Source: Actinidia chinensis (taxonomy: Eukaryota; Streptophyta; Magnoliopsida; Ericales; Actinidiaceae). Taken from it: a DNA stretch of 10,000 nt. The stretch lies in NCBI GenBank assembly GCA_009663005.1, contig CM018889.1:16190499-16200498 (forward strand). Direction: 5' to 3'. Shown one piece after another: positions 8,049 through 10,000 of this stretch (positions are counted from its first letter, which is position 1; every line of letters starts with the position of its first letter). The position numbers and the translations under genes were made by a program. Under the pieces are notes generated by a model. That model was not told the DNA's origin and made no database searches. It saw nothing but the letters and a program-made list of their open reading frames with translations.

Positions 8049-8276
8049 GAGGCTCCATTTGGTATATCAGTTTTTTTTAGTTTTCATTTAAAAATTTTGG
8101 CTAACATAAGCAAAACAACAATCAGAGTTGATTTTTACTTTTCTGTTACTTTTTTGCTTATTTTTAAACTAAAATAAAGGTACAAAAGCAAAAACAAATC
8201 AAATATTATTGACTTTCTTTTTTGTAGTTATTTTTAAAAAAAAACTTGACTTTTAGCAGTATCAAAACGGAGCCTC
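8049..8276. mobile_element. MITE, 228 bp
   Basis: The left end GAGGCTCCATTTGGTAT (8049-8065) faces a right end whose complement is GAGGCTCCGTTTTGATAC (8276 back to 8259). The first 8 bases are identical, and similarity continues through T-rich DNA on both sides. ATT flanks the element on both sides (8046-8048 and 8277-8279), which may be a 3-base target duplication. GGCTCC.TTTGGTA termini are common among plant MITEs, but the superfamily cannot be fixed from this copy. There is no internal coding capacity. Confidence 0.75.
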
Positions 8277-8725
8277 ATTGCTATTGACCCTTTATCATGC
8301 AACAATGAACATCAAAGATTGAAATCGATTAAAACCCTAAATTTAAAATCCCTTCATTGGAGATAGTATTTCCACTTTTTGAACCGCGATCAAGATGTTC
8401 TCCAAGACAACAAAGAGGCAAATCCAGATATGCCACGTGCTCCCTCCCAAAACACCCAATCTATCCGTTACACTGTGTCATTCATATCAAACGGCCCCCA
8501 AGGCACAGTCCATACATTGTTATCTCATCTCTTATTAGAAGGTAAATTATACTTTGTTCCTGTAGTGTTTTACTAAAATCTTTCCTTAAACCTTTATACT
8601 TTAGCTTAATTATTAATGTGCTTTCGGGGTTGTAAGAAAAAACGCGGCCAGATCAAGCCCAACCGTTATAAAGCTAGGTTTTAGGCCGGGGCAATCTAAT
8701 TATTGTGGGTAGGGGCTTGGGCCTA
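8277..8725. other. Spacer with scattered promoter-type words, no gene seen
   Basis: Contains a telo-box AAACCCTAA (8332-8340), a G-box CACGTG (8434-8439) and Site II words at 8656-8661 (AGCCCA) and 8718-8723 (TGGGCC). Telo-box plus Site II is the arrangement seen in many plant ribosomal-protein and translation-factor promoters, but no start codon with a credible frame follows on either strand. Overlapping 60-65 codon open frames at 8357-8576 begin with TTG and resemble nothing known. GGTAAATTATACTTTGTTCC at 8541-8560 resembles one end of a common plant TIR repeat, but I found no opposite end. Confidence 0.4.
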
Positions 8726-9155
8726 GGGCCGTTTGGCTGGGAGGATAGGGGAGGGGGATAATAAAATTAGAGGGGAATAACTTTTAATTTAGGGTGTGGA
8801 TACTTTTTCGAATGGGTGGATAAGGGTGGAGAATAAAGAAGAAAATATATAGAGAGAAATTAAACTTATAAAAATATTAGATATTTAAAAAATATATTTT
8901 ATCTCTCTCTATATATATAAAAGATATTACAATTTTGTTTCTTTTTCTATATATTTTTTCTTACCCCCACCCCCTTATCTCCAGAAGATAACTTTTATTA
9001 GGGTCTACGCCACCAAAAATTATCCACCTCCGACGGGTATAAATTATCCGGGAGGAGTATAAAATATTCGCCTTCATATATGTCAGCAAACGCAGGGGAA
9101 AAAATTATCAGGGAAGAAAAATTATTACCCGCCCATCCGATAGCAAACGAACCCT
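8726..9155. mobile_element. MITE with TA flanks, about 430 bp
   Basis: The left end GGGCCGTTTGGCTGGGAGGA (8726-8745) faces a right end whose complement is GGGTTCGTTTGCTATCGGAT (9155 back to 9136). Beyond these, GGGG.GGGATAATA on the left matches GGGCGGGTAATAAT on the right, so the imperfect terminal inverted repeats run to about 40 bases. TA lies directly outside both ends (8724-8725 and 9155-9156, sharing the terminal T at the right), consistent with a TA or TAA-type target site of the Tc1/mariner or PIF/Harbinger kind. The centre is A/T-rich with TCTCTCTCTATATATATA near 8901-8918. No coding capacity. Confidence 0.75.
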
Positions 9156-10000
9156 AAGTGTATTAAACGAAGCCTGCCCAAATCGAAAAGTTTTTCGGGT
9201 CGGGCTGGGCTTTAGGTTGACTTTTTTTTTCTTTTGTACAGGACTGTGTCCTTTCGTCTACCATAAGCTCAAAATTAAGGTTATGTTTGGAAACATGTGG
9301 GAAAAAAAAAAACGAAAGGAAAAGAAAGTAAGTTAAAAGAAGCTATGAGAAAAAATAGTTCTCACATTTTTGTTTTATCTTGTATAATATGCTTAATAGA
9401 ACTATAGACATGCCTACTGCAAAGTAAGGGTATGATTAAAGGTTATTGATAGGTATTATTGATTATTGGTGTTGAACTTTTTATGATTTTCATGTCAAAG
9501 TAATAACAGAAAGTGATTCAAAAAAAATGACATCAAGGTCAAGTCAAAGTCCAAAAAATAATTCATTTATAAAAACTGCTTTATCGAAAAATATTTTTCG
9601 GAGAAAAGGAAAAGACTTTTCATCCGAAAACAATCGAGCGTAAAAGAAAATTTTCAAAATGAGAAATAATACATACATTTCCTTGTCTTCTTGTCCAAAA
9701 CTACGAGGACAAACACGGAATTTTTTCTTGTATTTTTCCATTCTTGTCAAAAAAAATTCATAGCTTCCAACAAGCTTAAGTGATAAAAGGGAGGTATGAA
9801 AGCTCATGGGAAAAGAGGTTCGGTTCATGTGGTCCTAATAGTAATTGAGCAAAAATGCCACATTGATATGTGACCTAAAGTCTAAAGATTTTCATAAATG
9901 GATAGTATGGAGTGTAATTTTCTCATATCGTTTGTTTATCCAATTACATGTTAAGTAAAATTACCCAAATTCTCTTGTAATTATACTTTGGAAAATTATT
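9156..10000. other. Spacer to the window end, no gene seen
   Basis: A GC-richer patch at 9172-9216 carries TGGGCT (9206-9211) and CGGGTCGGG-type words. ATGTTTGGAAACATG at 9283-9297 resembles one end of a purine-rich plant MITE, but no partner end was found. A 94-codon minus-strand frame (9544-9828) is driven by A/T-rich codons and runs through a hairpin; it shows no recognisable domain. Confidence 0.45.
9585..9600. repeat. Perfect 16 bp palindrome overlapping a second hairpin
   Basis: CGAAAAATATTTTTCG (9585-9600) is its own reverse complement. Its right half also begins another fold: TTTTCGGA (9595-9602) pairs with TCCGAAAA (9623-9630), and inside it AAAAG (9604-9608) pairs with CTTTT (9616-9620). 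The two structures are mutually exclusive because they share bases 9595-9600. No gene or known site accompanies them. Confidence 0.55.

Noticed and set aside
8541..8575. Possible end of another TIR repeat (GGTAAATTATACTTTG)
   Set aside because: No inverted partner was found in the remaining window, so no element can be bounded.
8357..8576. Overlapping 62- and 65-codon frames as exons
   Set aside because: Both begin at TTG, they overlap in different frames, and neither shows a known motif or clear splice context.
9544..9828. 94-codon minus-strand frame rich in Phe and Lys
   Set aside because: The composition reflects A/T runs, and the frame passes through the palindrome and hairpin at 9585-9630. 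No domain or signal supports translation.
1..10000. tRNA, 5S rRNA (Cassandra-type TRIM) and CRISPR-like arrays
   Set aside because: No cloverleaf-type box A/B pair, no 5S-like promoter block and no regularly spaced direct repeats were seen on either strand.

Overview
This is AT-rich nuclear DNA from a flowering plant, probably a eudicot. The case rests on a decayed abscisic-acid receptor (PYR/PYL/RCAR) gene, a family confined to plants. It is supported by plant-type LTR retrotransposon debris, several MITE-like elements with GTTTGG-type termini, and plant promoter words (Site II TGGGCY, telo-box, G-box). I found no intact protein-coding gene, rRNA, tRNA or CRISPR array.

Layout. 1-480 is AT-rich spacer holding one copy of a dispersed repeat. 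481-723 looks like the promoter-proximal and pyrimidine/purine-rich leader of a plant gene. 724-1357 is a PYL4/5/6-type ABA receptor pseudogene, recognisable block by block but broken by about ten frameshifts and internal stops. 1358-1740 resembles its 3' flank. 1741-2375 is a GC-richer LTR retrotransposon fragment with a TATA box and an LTR/primer-binding-site-like junction. 2376-4133 is AT-rich spacer with a possible MITE near 3500-3833 and two compact perfect hairpins. 4134-4800 is a 667 bp terminal-inverted-repeat element. 5311-6270 is a large imperfect inverted repeat (arms about 290 bp, spacer about 385 bp). 6254-6372 has an E2F-like site and three Site II words. 6480-7060 is extremely AT-rich. 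8049-8276 and 8726-9155 are two further MITEs. 9156-10000 is spacer with a 16 bp palindrome and a hairpin.

The parts do not form a working system. The window reads as an intergenic region that once carried an ABA receptor gene and has since collected transposon remnants. The two observations most worth checking are the PYL pseudogene, which simple ORF calling misses because its frame changes so often, and the long foldback repeat at 5311-6270.
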